DNA of 64,000 nt from Mya arenaria (Eukaryota; Mollusca; Bivalvia; Myida; Myidae), in NCBI RefSeq assembly GCF_026914265.1, contig NC_069136.1:51825381-51889380 (forward strand), given 5' to 3'. Every line of letters begins with the position of its first letter. Positions within the stretch are counted from its first letter, which is position 1. The position numbers and the translations under genes were made by a program. Shown here piece after piece: positions 23,915-35,365 of the stretch. The notes under the pieces were generated by a model. That model worked only from the letters and a program-made list of their open reading frames with translations, did not search any database and was not told the DNA's origin.

Positions 23915-24401
23915 AGTGTGTGTATACCACGTGATAAATTATACGTCATACATGCTACGTCGGAAGGCAACAATTTGCATAAAATGGAGACTTAAATCAA
24001 AGATAACTTTTTTATTACTACACCATTTTAAATAAAACAAAGGGCAGTCTCTGTCGCTTAAAGAGCCCCGCCTTTGTTTCATTACCGAAGTTTGATTTGG
24101 CCAATTGTTTCCACAAACACTTCAACAAACCTGTTTCCATAATAATGTTTTGACAGTGCTCCGTCAGACGGCCGTATTTGGAAAAGGTTTGTCGAAGTGT
24201 TTGAAGATACAAAACTCCCAATCAAACTCTGGTAAAATACCGAATTCGGGGCTCCGTTAGAGGCGTAGATTGCGCTATGTTTCACCTAAAATGGTAAAGA
24301 AATAGTAAAGTTATCTTTGTTTAAAGTCTTTATTTGAAGCAAAATATTGCCTTCCGACTTAGCATTTATGACGCAACTTATCACGTGGTATACACACACT
24401 G
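23915..24401. mobile_element. MITE with about 120-bp inverted ends
   Basis: CAGTGTGTGTATACCACGTG at the left is matched in reverse complement at the right end. Similarity continues inward for about 120 bp through GTCGGAAGGCAA and CAAAGATAACTTT to ACCATTTTA. About 250 bp of unique-looking DNA separates the arms. GTA flanks both ends and may be a 3-bp target duplication. Confidence 0.85.
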
Positions 24402-24437
24402 AGTATATAACGCTGCGTATAACTTTCCAGTTTCGAA

Positions 24438-24745
24438 GTCCGCCCGGTTAGCTCAATCGGTAGAGCGTTGGACTGTGAATCGGACAACCCGGGTTCGATT
24501 CCCGGGCGGACCAGGTTACTTCTGTTGTGATTAGTTATGAAATCCTTTCTACGACTATTCGCACTGTACCACTGCCCCTGGCAGGTACAGAAGTTGTCAG
24601 TTCCTTGCAGAGGTGAAGGCACCTAGTACTGGTTAACCGCCTGATAGTCTGCCCAGGATAGGTGTGCGGTGGTTGAACTGTCACTCTGGGACCCTTCAAT
24701 GTGCTCACGCCGGGACCCGGAGTATAAACTACTAATACCACCACT
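24438..24745 (+). mobile_element. tRNA-derived SINE, full copy (first of a tandem pair)
   Basis: The tRNA-like head has a GTTAGCTCAATCGGTAGAGC A-box arm, a TTGGACTGTGAATCGGA anticodon arm and a CCGGGTTCGATTCCCGG T-arm. The acceptor stem is displaced by about five extra bases, so a working tRNA is unlikely. The body includes GGCAGGTACAGAAGTTGTC, GGATAGGTGTGCGGTGG and CACGCCGGGACCCGGAG, and ends in a CCA-rich tail. It is flanked by CCAGTTTCGAA at 24427-24437 and 24746-24756. Confidence 0.85.
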
Positions 24746-24756
24746 CCAGTTTCGAA

Positions 24757-24979
24757 GTCCGACCGGTTAGCTCAGTCGGTAGAGCGTTGGACTGTTAATC
24801 GGACAACCAGGGTTCGATTCCCGGGCGGACCAGGTCACTTCTGTTGTGATTGGTTATGAAATCCTTTCTAGTACTGGTTCACCACCCAGGATAGGTGTGC
24901 GGTGGCTGAACTGTCACTCTGGGACCCTTCAATGTGCTCACGCCGGGACCCGGAGTATAAACTACTAACACCACCACCT
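24757..24979 (+). mobile_element. tRNA-derived SINE, internally deleted copy (second of the pair)
   Basis: The same family as the preceding copy, with a GTT anticodon-like loop (CTGTTAA) and about 85 bp missing from the body. It ends at a third CCAGTTTCGAA (24980-24990). It lies about 85 bp upstream of the proposed nitrobindin start codon. Confidence 0.85.
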
Positions 24980-25074
24980 CCAGTTTCGAAATAGTTTTTG
25001 ACGGTTACTTCCCTTATATCAAATTTGGCCATGACCGAAATATAAATAAACAAATATCCAGGTAAAACGGAAAC

Positions 25075-28000
25075 ATGTCAACAGGTAAATACATATTTAT
25101 ACACTGCTTAATACAATTGTTCGAGGGTTGTTTTCCCTTAAGTATATTACCTCAATACTTTCTTTCCTGTTGCCGACGTTTTTGTCGCTTGTTTCTTTAT
25201 TAGAGAATTAAATAATACTGAAGACGTTCAATACGGGATGGTGAATATTAGTTCTGGCTTCCATAATGCACCAATCAGTTGTAACCACGGCCTCTCCAGG
25301 TCCGAGGGGGCGTTGCTACAACTGACTGGTGCATAACTTTAATGTAAATATTTATTTTGTTGATGTTTACTACACATTAAACATGTCCCAAAAGTTAAAA
25401 TATATAACGTGTTCGCTGAAGTTCTTTAGCTAGGTAAATATATGTTTACGGACATTATTCTGTCAAGATTGATATCCGGTTCAAGGTGTTGTCTGTAACA
25501 ATGGTATTTGCTTGGAGGTTTATAACTCCGCCTCGAGACTCTCTTCACTATGCTTCTCGCCGTATCAATATCCGTTTTTACTCATATCTTTTCTTTTTTC
25601 TACAGGTCCGAAGCTTCACGAAATGCTCAATGGGGTTTCTTGGCTAGTGGGAAAATGGCGATCCGGTATTATATTTTGATTTCCTTCTGTTCAGTTAATT
25701 GTTTTTTTTATAATCCTCAATACAGTCATCTAACGTGTAGGATATATAACAACAACAACAACAGAACAACAACAACAGCATCAACTTTTAATGCATTAAG
25801 GCAATTATGCCTAGGATAACATAAGTAGTCCCCCTTACCATGTAAATACACTACATACGCGTAGGATATTTATGTTAAAAACAACAACAACAACATAACA
25901 ACAACAACAGCATCAACTTTTAATGCATTCAGGCAATTATGCCTATAGCAAACAGTTAGTTATGATAATTCATCTGGCACTTCCGAGTATGCGGGTTGTA
26001 AGGATTTACTGAAAGTTACATCAATACGTAGAGTGGTTGTCAACTTGTCAAAACTTATGCATATTAAAACAAATGCTATTCTGGGTATGAGAAACACATT
26101 TACCTTTGGATGCCCCTTTTAAAAATAGGTAATCGAGTACATCTCGTTCTAAACTATAAAAGAATGTATTTCAGAATCCGGCGTAGGCTATTACCCAACG
26201 ATCAAAGACTTCACGTATGGAGAAGAAGTTGAGTTTTCACACGTTGGTCAACCTAATTTGCAATTCAGGTATTACTAATCAAGTTTATTTAATTCTATTT
26301 AAACCCCAATAAAGGAAATGCATAGTGGTTTTTAATCATATTCGATAAGGAATGTCAGTGGATTATGTTCCAAGATTAAAACTTAAATGTTCCAGAACCT
26401 GCAATGGTCACGGGAGTTTAGAATTGACTATATCATCCCATTTATCAGATTTGTTATTGGTACCAAGACTTTATTAAGTAATCAAATCAAATTATTAGAG
26501 ACAGGATACACAGCCTGAGCTTGTTTTTATTCAAGAATCAGATATTCTGAAACACTCCTAAAAAGTAAATGTTTCAATCATGTAGAAATCATGCAAAATG
26601 TATTACTAATTCTGACAAGTTACTCGTGGAGTTTCAACTCTTAAATATTCAGTGAATTTGGTGACCCTTGTTTTTTTGCAAATATTCCGAATTCGTATAT
26701 GGACATTGACAAGCTTCTGACCGGTTACACATCATAAATGCGATCCGAGCTTTGTTCTATGACCTGATACCATTTCATATATGTTGTTGTCCGTATCAAG
26801 ATTTCTATTGGATATCAGTATGCCCGTTTCAAGTCAGTGGTGCGAGCTGTATTAACATCGATCGCAATTACACAGCTTTCAGTAAGAGCCGGGGACACAT
26901 AAGGTAACATTTTTGAAGGCTCAAGAAGTTTCAACTTTCAACTTTCAACTCAATGTAGCTCGGACTGTATAATCATTCATTGGGAGGTGGTGTCTGGTTT
27001 AAGTCATTTATTTTTTAAAACTTTCTGATGCTTTTAGTTGAGTCTGGCTCCAATAATGCTTATTCATATAATTGTGTACACTTTGGTGAGTTTCAGGTTG
27101 AGCTCTGTTAAACCGGCTATAGCGCTCATAACCCCAGCGAGTTATCACTGAGTTATCACTGAGTTATCACTGAGTTATCACTGAGTTATCACTGAGTTTT
27201 CACTGACCGTGTAAAGACGGTTACCCCATGATTTTCCACCGATGCATATACAATCTTTTATATTCCTCTGTTTAAGCATTACATGTAACATGTAACAACA
27301 CATACTATGTGTAACCCTAAACATACAAATATTTCAAATTGAGAGCTTTTTAAACGGTCCAGCGAGAGAGCGTGATTCTGGGCTTATAATCATAGCATTG
27401 AAAATGCATTACTTAAAGATGCACTATTTCTCAAAAATAAGATTTAACACAGTTAATACAATTGCTTTGATTTACCAAAAAAGATGAGCATATGTTGAAA
27501 ACAATAGATCTTATGGAGGATACCGAGTTTAAATTGTGAGAAATGTGTAGAAAACACGGTATTGCTACCTTATGAGACTGTAGTAGGTCGCAGTTAATCT
27601 TTTAGCATTCACAAATATGTTTGCGTTTTAGCTATTAAATACAAGGTTAATATATTGTTAACATTAATTAATAGTTTCCATAAATGCATTATTTAGTAAG
27701 TATTTGACGGTGTACTACTCAAAATGTATGTTTGTTTTATGTGTATTAATGTTCATTATTAGTATGATATTCGAATGCCTTGTGCTATAAAAATCAGCCA
27801 CATTATTTTCTCCACTTACAGCTGTTATTCTTGGAAAGTACCTGAACAAAAGCCTCTGCATAGAGAACTGGGCTTTTTGAGGGTCAAACCAAATAGCGAT
27901 CAAGTTGCCCTAGTCATCTCCGAGAACACAGGTACATTCCAAATTCATTCACAGTATGCATAAGTATCATTTACTATTGCCATTACATTGATTGCCTCAT

Positions 28001-31000
28001 CATCGATGTTTCGTGCACTATTGTCATTGCTCAAGCTCTAAAAGTGTAACAATTCACATATATCGTATATATACAGGCATTTGTAGCGAGAGCCGTATCT
28101 CTTACATAAATAATTGTCGAGTTATACACTTAGTATGTTATTATGCCCCCCTTCAAAGAAGAGGGGTATATTGCTTAGCACATGTCGGTCGGTCGGTCGG
28201 TCAGTCCGTCGGTAGACAAAAGCTTGTCCGAGTGATAACTCAACAATTCCTGGATGTATGGTCATCAAACTTGACATGAAGGTTAGGCCTGACCAGTAGA
28301 TGACCCCTATTGATTTTAGGGCTTATCGGGTCAAGGTCACAGTGACCTTTAATGGTAAAATCATTTTAAAGCTTGTCCGAGTGATAACTCAACAATGCCT
28401 AGACCTTTGGTCATCAAACTTGATATTGAAGTTGGGCCTGACCAGTACATGACCCCTATTATTTTTGGGGGTCATCGGGCCAAAGGTCAAGGTCACAGTG
28501 ACCTTGAACGAAAAAAGCTTGTCTGTGTGATTACTTGACAATGCCTGCACCTATGGCCCTTGTCATTTAGGTTTTTGGTGACCAAATGTGACTCCTATGG
28601 ATTTTGAGGTCATACAGTTAAAGGTCATGGTCATAACACACTCTATCCTTACACTTTGAATGGTCATTATCTTAAAACTGCCTCAACAGCATCCAGTATC
28701 AGTGACAAATCAGCTATCATTTCGGTTCCTGCATATTTCATTCAATTGTCCATATAATCCTGACAACATGGTGTTCAGGGTGGGCATAATGTTTGACAAT
28801 CATATCTTGTTAATAATGCAACGGAAACTGCAGGCACCAGCAGCCAATGTGTGAATAATGCACAAAAATCAATGCCTAAAAATGCCTGAGAGACACACAA
28901 CGATTAAATAGTCATTTTATTTCATAAGCAATAAATGCTGCTGTTACTGTTTTAAAACGATCAACACCAATCTTAATAAAACAATGGTATTATTGACCAG
29001 TGCCTGTATGTACATTTTTCACAAATGAAGTATATCTTTATTAATACATAAAGGTTGGCATATGTTTATTTCAGTTAGGCGAGTGTAAGCGTTGTTCTTA
29101 GTGACGCCAATACCAGAAATGTGTTGCAAACGTTGAATTAACATGTTAATATATTATGTTCTACTGTCTTTTACTTAATGAGCATTACTAATTGCTTATT
29201 GATTTTTAGCTCGACTATTCGAAGAATATGGAGAGCTATACTACTCACCCAAGCGTCGGCGTCGGCGTTGGCGTCACACCTTGATTAAGGTTTTGCATGC
29301 AAGCACACATAGGTTAATATCTCAGCAACTACTTGAGGTATTGCATTGAGACTTCATACAATGGTACTTAACCATCCAACCTACTTAATTAACCAAGTTA
29401 GATAACTCTAGTTTGTATTTAATGCAAATAATTGCCCTTTATTATTCGACTTAGAAATTCTGGTTAAGGTTTTGCGTCCAAGCACACAAAGGTTAATATC
29501 TCAGCAACTACTTGAGGTATTGCATTGAGACTTTATACAATGGTACTTAACCAGCCAACCTACTTAATTTACCAAGTTAGGTTAAGGTTTTGCGTGCAAG
29601 CACACATAGGTTAATATCTCAGCAACAACTTCAGGTCTTTCATTGAGACTTTATACACAGGCTCCCAATCATTTAACTTTTTTCTTTAATCAAGTAAGAT
29701 AACTCTTACTTGAAAGACTCAGGTTTTGCATGTAACCACTTTTAAGTCAATACCTCAGCGAATACATCATGTATTGCATTGAAACTTTACAAACAGACTC
29801 CCATCTATGTAACTTTCTTATTTAATCAAGTAAGATAACTATCTATTATAATATATAATTTTTGCCCCTTCATTATGAGACTTAGAAATTCTGGTAAAGG
29901 TCTTGCATGTTAGCACACATAGGATAATATCTCAGCAACTACTTGATGTATTTCATTGAGACTTTATACAATTGTATTCAACCACCCAGCGTAATTGAAT
30001 AACCAAGTTAGATAACTGTATTTTGCAAATAATGGCCCTTTATTAGAAGACTTAAAAAATCTGGTTAATATTTTGCATGTAACCACATTTATGTTAATAT
30101 CTCAGCACATCATGTATTGCATTGAAATCTAATCTAACAGTCGTCCATGTATGTTTCGCCAAAACTTTTTAATCCTTACACTGAAAAGCGGCGGAATAGT
30201 CGAGCGCGCTGTCTCTGTGACAGCTCTTGTTTTTATTTTACTACAGTGGAGAATCGGGAACACTAAATCACTGTTTTCGATGCCTCCTTTGTTTTGTTTC
30301 CCAAATCGGAATTCATCTCGACAAAATCTTTATACCACAAGAATGTGGAAATTAAAACAAATCCGAACAGTAGGATTTCACATGTATCATTTTGCACAGT
30401 TTTACTTATATGTTCTGACGTTTATTCCAGGCGTTTGCGAGGTACAGGAAGGCACCGTTAAAGGTCAAGAGATCCAGGTGGAAACACATACTGTTGGAAG
30501 GCTTACGTTTGGGAAGCCACCAGCTGTGAAGAAGGTATTTTTGTCATTTATTTTTCAACAAAGAATGATTGTGAGAAAAACAAGTCTAATGGGTTATTTC
30601 ATTTTCATTATTTCAAGCGAATTCCTGAATGTGTTTTCATTACTAATGAAAAAAGGTATTGATAAAGTTCGAAGGGTTGATGTTCCAATGGTATCAGTAA
30701 CATTACAGCTGTTACAATTAAAGCCAATTTTACCATCCTATTTTTATTGCATAGTCATATCAGTTATTGTTCCAAATTTTGAAGCCTCTAAGTAGAAATG
30801 ATAGCTGCGTTCCTATAGATCTTATGTATATTAGAGCTATCCTGGTGCAATGTATATAGCACTCTCACAAGGGACCCCCATTTAACGTACCTCCCGGATA
30901 ACGATTAGTATTGTTGAGTGGCGCGGCGGGGAAGGTCTTACCACTAGACAAAGAATTCACCAAAAGGTGCATAGTATAAGAAAACCATGTGTTTTTATGT

Positions 31001-31185
31001 GTTTCGAAAATGAATGCCTGTCGGTTAACTGCTTGCTTCATTGACAACTGTAATGTCATATTTCCGCGTTTTAGGTGAAGCGAACATTTCGAAGGGACGG
31101 CGATACCCTACAACAGATACTAGAAATGGAAACTGAAAACACGCCCATGTGTGAACACCTTAAAATCACGTACAACAAGGTCTAG
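25075..31185 (+). CDS. Nitrobindin-like heme protein (THAP4 C-terminal domain type), six exons
   Basis: Exons: 25075-25084, 25606-25665, 26175-26268, 27822-27931, 30431-30534 and 31075-31185 (TAG stop). All phases agree and the product is 162 residues, the usual length of stand-alone nitrobindins. Family marks: WLVGKWRSESGVGYYP near the start (GxW...GxGxYP), FTYGEEVEFSHVGQP, LHRELGFLRVKP, a VALVISENTG strand, EVQEGTVKGQEI, and PMCEHLKITYNKV at the end, whose His corresponds to the heme-ligating His of nitrobindins. The family is a ten-stranded beta-barrel that binds ferric heme and reacts with nitric oxide and peroxynitrite. No THAP zinc finger precedes it, so this is the free-standing form. 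The first exon supplies only MST plus one base, but it is followed by a good GTAAAT donor and fits in phase. That part is less sure than the other five exons. Confidence 0.9.
25267..25333. mobile_element. Minimal MITE of the TGCACCAG family (67 bp)
   Basis: The ends TGCACCAATCAGTTGTAA and ACAACTGACTGGTGCA sit almost back to back with TAA on both sides. It is an internally deleted relative of 61631-61956. It lies in the first intron of the nitrobindin gene. Confidence 0.75.
25746..25945. repeat. Duplicated (CAA)n-containing block
   Basis: Two copies, about 25746-25818 and 25880-25945, each have CAA triplet runs followed by CAGCATCAACTTTTAATGCA and GGCAATTATGCCTA. The two lie about 135 bp apart in the second intron of the nitrobindin gene. 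Confidence 0.8.
27139..27205. repeat. 11-bp tandem repeat, six copies
   Basis: GAGTTATCACT is repeated head to tail, with the last copy slightly altered. It is intronic in the nitrobindin gene. Confidence 0.95.
27417..27735. mobile_element. Dispersed repeat beginning AGATGCACT, copy 1
   Basis: Shares about 320 bp with 50583-50915, including AATAAGATTTAACACAGTTA-like and CTTATGGAGGATACCGAG-like blocks and TTTCCATAAATGCATTA-like ends. The left edge is TTAA followed by AGATGCAC, resembling the TTAA MITE family. The right edge is not sharply defined. Confidence 0.65.
28142..28789. mobile_element. Nonautonomous element with internal 130-bp tandem units
   Basis: The ends TTATGCCCCCCTTC and CAGGGTGGGCATAA are short inverted repeats. 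The inside has two to three diverged units, each with GCTTGTCCGAGTGATAACTC and GGTCAAGGTCACAGTGACC. Such units are abundant in bivalve genomes. It is intronic in the nitrobindin gene. A GGTC microsatellite lies near its left end. Confidence 0.65.
29206..30230 (+). mobile_element. Helentron-like nonautonomous element (HINE-like), copy 1
   Basis: The left end TTAGCTCGACTATTCGAAGA and the right GGCGGAATAGTCGAGCGCG carry the subterminal inverted repeat GCTCGACTATTC. A hairpin (GCTGTC, loop TCTGT, GACAGC) precedes the right edge CTCTTG, which is followed by T. The core is a diverged 160-180 bp tandem array (TTAATATCTCAGCAAC, TTGCATTGAGACTTTATACA). Subterminal inverted repeats, a tandem core, a 3' hairpin and a T-T insertion site are known features of Helentron-derived elements. 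It ends 200 bp before an exon of the nitrobindin gene. Confidence 0.7.
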
Positions 31186-32332
31186 GGCCTGACTAATGCC
31201 ATGGTTGCGACCGTATCAGACAGCTGAATGTTAACGCTATTATTACAACATGTACGTAATGGATACCGCAATCACGTTATATTTGTGTATATATTGCATT
31301 TTATATTTATGGTGAAAATATATGAGATGTGTTTATATATGTGTACTGGTTAAAGACACAATAACAGTATTGCCTTTGTCATCATATTGTTAACATTGTC
31401 CAATGCATATCTCGCCGAACAAGCTAGCTCAGTCTGATAGTTAGGTTCAAATGCCTTTTTTATACAAAGAACAATCGTTGTTAAATTTGAGTGTTGTGTC
31501 GGTAAAAAGTGTGCTATTATGATTCTTTTTTTTAAAGGGTTGTGTTTTTTATATTCTGTTTACGCTAATTTGGACTTTGCCTTACTGTACTGTTATATGT
31601 TTACGCACTTAATATTCATTATGTGAAACGAAATAAATAGGAAAATAGCGTATTTTGTGTTTGAATATTTCCTTAAAGCACAAAACAAAGTTTATAGTAC
31701 TCATAATTAAATGCATATTCAAAATCGGAACCAGTTGTATTCGTTAAGAATCGGATGAAGTCTTAATCACAATCATCACATACATTTGTAGAATTCATAT
31801 TATGCTATTTCAATAGGTACGAGTTTATTTATTTTCTTAAAGTGACAGGGTCAGACCACAATATCACAATAATATTAAAGTCAAATCTCAGTCTCAATAC
31901 CAACTTTTGTTACCACATAAAAGCACAGAACGACTCAAAATCTTTAATATTTTTACTCCTCTAAAAAAAACGTATTTTCTCATAGAATGCGTTAGTAAAA
32001 ACATTTGTCAGTGTCTGGAAGAAAGTCTAGTAGCAAAACATGTGCCAGAATATGTTATAAAAAACATTAAGCTGAACTCAAAGAATATTTTGTCTTTGTA
32101 ATCTTGACCAAATGAACATATTTAAACTTTTAAAAATTGAGCAAAACATACTAGTTGATTTTGAATAACTTATGCTGGCATGTGGTAAAATAAGTTGAGA
32201 ATGAGATAGAGATTTGACATAAGCATTTCTGTATTATTTGGGCCAGTCCTATTTTCAAGCCTTCAATTGTCATGTTTAAAAAGGGAGGATGTGGGTATAA
32301 ATAGACGATAATTAGTTGTTGTTTTTTTTAAA
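31186..32332. other. 3' flank of the nitrobindin gene, nothing else recognised
   Basis: AT-rich DNA with no convincing exon on either strand. Short open frames here (for example 31907-32101) have no family resemblance or splice support. Confidence 0.5.
31632..31637 (+). terminator. Candidate polyadenylation signal, nitrobindin gene
   Basis: AATAAA about 450 bases after the stop codon. It is the first canonical hexamer noticed downstream and is weak evidence by itself. Confidence 0.4.
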
Positions 32333-32623
32333 AGCGAATACGGCCATAAAACAGACAAAACATAGTTTAAAACAAGAGAATATGGATATTAAACAGACGA
32401 AAACTGGTTTAAACCGAGAGAATATGGCCATGAAACAGAGGAAAACTGGTTTAAACCGAGATAATATGGCATTGAAACAGACGAAAACTAGTTAGAAAGG
32501 AGAGAATATGAGCTAGTACCGTCAATCAGTTAGATTGAATAAATAATGTTGGTTACTTTTTGTATTGTCGCACTCTTAATTTACCATTAAAGCTTCGTGA
32601 AACAGAGGAAAACTAGTTCAAAA
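32333..32623. repeat. Minisatellite, about 43-bp unit, split by a later insertion
   Basis: Units with GAAACAGACGAAAACT and GAGAGAATATGG recur about four times to 32512, then a further part unit reaches 32623. The unit resumes at 35873 (CAAAAACGAGAGAATATGGC). The downstream flank, containing TTGGTTACTTTTTGTATTG, also recurs near 35930. Confidence 0.8.
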
Positions 32624-33277
32624 CAGTGCCGTAGCCAGAGACATATTTTGACCGAGCAGTCTAGGGGGTCCGGGCATGCTCTTTGAAATATTACTTTCTA
32701 TGACCTCTTTTTCGTCCTTCACTACAGTTTGGCCATGTTATACCACCACAAATTGCATTATTATTATTAGAAATGGCATTATAAATACATATTTATTTTT
32801 AACAAGCGAGCGAGAAATAAAAGTTTCATAGATCTATATATTATGATCCGATGACAAGCTCTCCGAAATGAATTGGGGTTACATGTACATTAATTTTCAA
32901 CAATTTCTCGTTTTTGCAAGACAAATGAGGTAGGCAAACACTGAGGTAAATACACCAGAAATACTTTCAAAAAATTTTGTTTCTCAGAATCAAAAGCTTA
33001 ATCTATTAACTATTTTCGGGAAAATTCCACAATCGCAGAAAATCCGTGCGGTCTATGGGAATGTTGTTTATGAAGAAACATTGAACCAATCCATTGAAAC
33101 GAGAGTATATCATGGTTGATCGTGTCTAAGTCTTAAGTATTCTTTAAGCACTGAAACTGCGTTCTTGCGAATAGGTACATATAGGTAAACTTAAAATAAA
33201 CTGAAACTTGCATTTTTTGGAGAGGGAGTTTACGTCACACATTTCAATCCTTCTTTGAGAGAAACATCTGGGTTTTT

Positions 33278-34715
33278 AGCTCGACTATTCGAAGAATAAG
33301 GAGAGCTATAATACTCACCCTGGCGTCGGCGGCGTCGGCGTCACACCTTGGTTAAGGTTTTGCATGTAAGCACCTTTAAGTCATTATCTCAGTAAATACA
33401 TCAGTTATTGCATTGAAACTTTTAATATGTATTCCCAACTATCGTACATACTAAATTAATAAGATAAGATAACAATTATTTGAATATAATGCAAATAATA
33501 GACCTTTATTATTCGACTTAGAAATTCTGGTTAAGGTTTTGCGAGGAAGCACACATAGGTTAATATCTCAGCAACTACCTGAGGTATTGCATTGATACTT
33601 GATTCAATAGTACTCAACCATCCAACCTACTACATTAACCAAGTTAGATAACTCTAGTTTGCATTTAATGCAAATAATTGCCCTTTATTATTCGACTTAG
33701 AAATTCTGGTTAAGGTTTTGCGTGTAAGCACACATAGGTTAATATCTCAGCAACTACTTGGGGTATTGTATGGTAGTCAACCATCCAACCTACTTAATTA
33801 ACCAAGTAAGATAACTGTAGTTTGCATTTAATGCAAAATAATTGCCATTTATCATTCGACTTAGAAATTCTGGTTAAGGTTTTGCATGTATCCACATTTA
33901 AGTCCATATCTTAGCAAATATATCATGTATTGCATTGAAACATTAGATCTGTATTCCCAGATAACACTTTTTTGAATATAATGCAAATTATGGGCCTTTA
34001 TTTGACTTAGAAATTCCGGTAAAGGGTTTGCATGTAAGCTCACATAGGTTAATATCTCAGCAATCACTTGATGGATTGCATTGAGACTTTATACAATGGT
34101 ACTCAACCATCCAATCTACTTAAATAACCAAGTAAGATAATTCCAGTTTGCATTAAATTAAAATAATGGCCCCTTTTTGATTCGACATAGAAATTCTGGT
34201 TAAGGTTTTGCGTGTAACCACTTTTAAGTCAATACGTCAGCGAATACATCATGTATTGCATTGAAACTTTACAAACAGGCTCCCATCTATTTAACCTTCT
34301 TATTTAATCAAGTAAGATAACTCTATCTTTTTATAATATATAATGTTTGCCCCTTTACTATGCGACTTAGAAATTCTGGTTAAGGTCTAGCATGTTAGCA
34401 CACATAGGATAATATCTCAGCAACTATTTGATGTATTGGATTGAGACTTTATACAATGGTATTCAACCACCAAATTAAATTGAGTAACCAAGTTAGTTAA
34501 CTGTATTTTTCAAATAATGGCCTGTTATTATTAGACTTTGAAATGCTCGTTAAAATTTTGCATGGAACCACATTTATGTTAATATCTCAGCACTCCATGT
34601 ATTTCATTGAAATCTAATCTAACAGTGACCCATGCATGTTTCGCCAAAACTTTTCAATCCTTACATTGAAAAGCGGCGGAATAGTCGAGCGCGCTGTCTC
34701 TGTGACAGCTCTTGT
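33278..34715 (+). mobile_element. Helentron-like nonautonomous element, copy 2
   Basis: Same ends and 3' hairpin as copy 1, with a longer array of 160-180 bp units (about seven against five). The left flank is TTTTT and the element is followed by TTTTAAT. It is inserted within the 3.2-kb transposon, so it is the younger of the two. Confidence 0.7.
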
Positions 34716-35012
34716 TTTAATAGAGTGTTACCATCTTATAACTTCGGTTTCTAACAGGCTTATCATATAAGGAGTGCGGCGATTTCAATGCTTCACGTAA
34801 AGTAACAATTAGTTCCAGGTTACAGGTGCAGGAAAACGAGCAGTAATGTGCTGTATTACATGGTTTTACAATGAAAAGAAGTGATGAAGCTTATTATGGG
34901 CCATGACTGCTATATTATCACCAACATTTGATGTTGTCTACTAACGATTCGTCAATTCCCTGGCACTATACTTTTTTGTACAGCTATTTTCACTGACCTC
35001 ATTTTTTTCAAA

Positions 35013-35183
35013 CTAGTTGGATTTGGCTCTTAGAATTCTGAGGATATCAGCAAGGTTGTTAGATATAATGTGAGCCCGTAACAAGTCACACTCATTTGCT
35101 TGTAAGTCCACAGACAGTGGTCTTCTAAATGCAAATACATATTGCGTCAAGCATGCCACAACGACTAATTTGAATATTTTCAT
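35013..35183 (-). CDS. Possible small secreted peptide (56 residues), unrecognised
   Basis: The Met at 35183 opens MKIFKLVVVACLTQYVFA, a good signal-peptide shape, followed by FRRPLSVDLQANEC and a basic C-terminus ending in AKSN. A TATA-like AT stretch lies about 80 bases upstream (35262-35271). It could be a short secreted peptide or the first exon of a longer one. It sits inside the 3.2-kb transposon, which argues for chance or for a captured fragment. I recognise no family. An in-frame Met seven codons earlier is less suited as a start. Confidence 0.3.
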   Translation of the reverse strand: MKIFKLVVVACLTQYVFAFRRPLSVDLQANECDLLRAHIISNNLADILRILRAKSN

Positions 35184-35320
35184 TGACGTCATATAGCTTG
35201 ACACATCAGAAGCTGACTTATCAGTTGATTCGACAACAACCTTACTCAGTGCGCCGTGTATATATATATATATTCATAGGGTGCTAATGGAATCTATTTT
35301 CGATTATAATCTCATATCTG

Positions 35321-35324
<4 letters not shown>

Positions 35325-35362
<38 letters not shown>
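35325..35362. repeat. (GA)19 microsatellite
   Basis: A pure GA run inside the 3.2-kb transposon. Confidence 0.95.

Positions 35363-35365
<3 letters not shown>

Noticed and set aside
24438-24513. Apparent tRNA gene (GTG anticodon, possible tRNA-His)
   Set aside because: The acceptor stem is displaced by extra bases and the sequence continues into a SINE body repeated next door, so it is a SINE head.
30151-30795. 214-residue plus-strand frame
   Set aside because: It begins inside a Helentron-like element and runs into introns. Only 30431-30534 is a real exon, of the nitrobindin gene.
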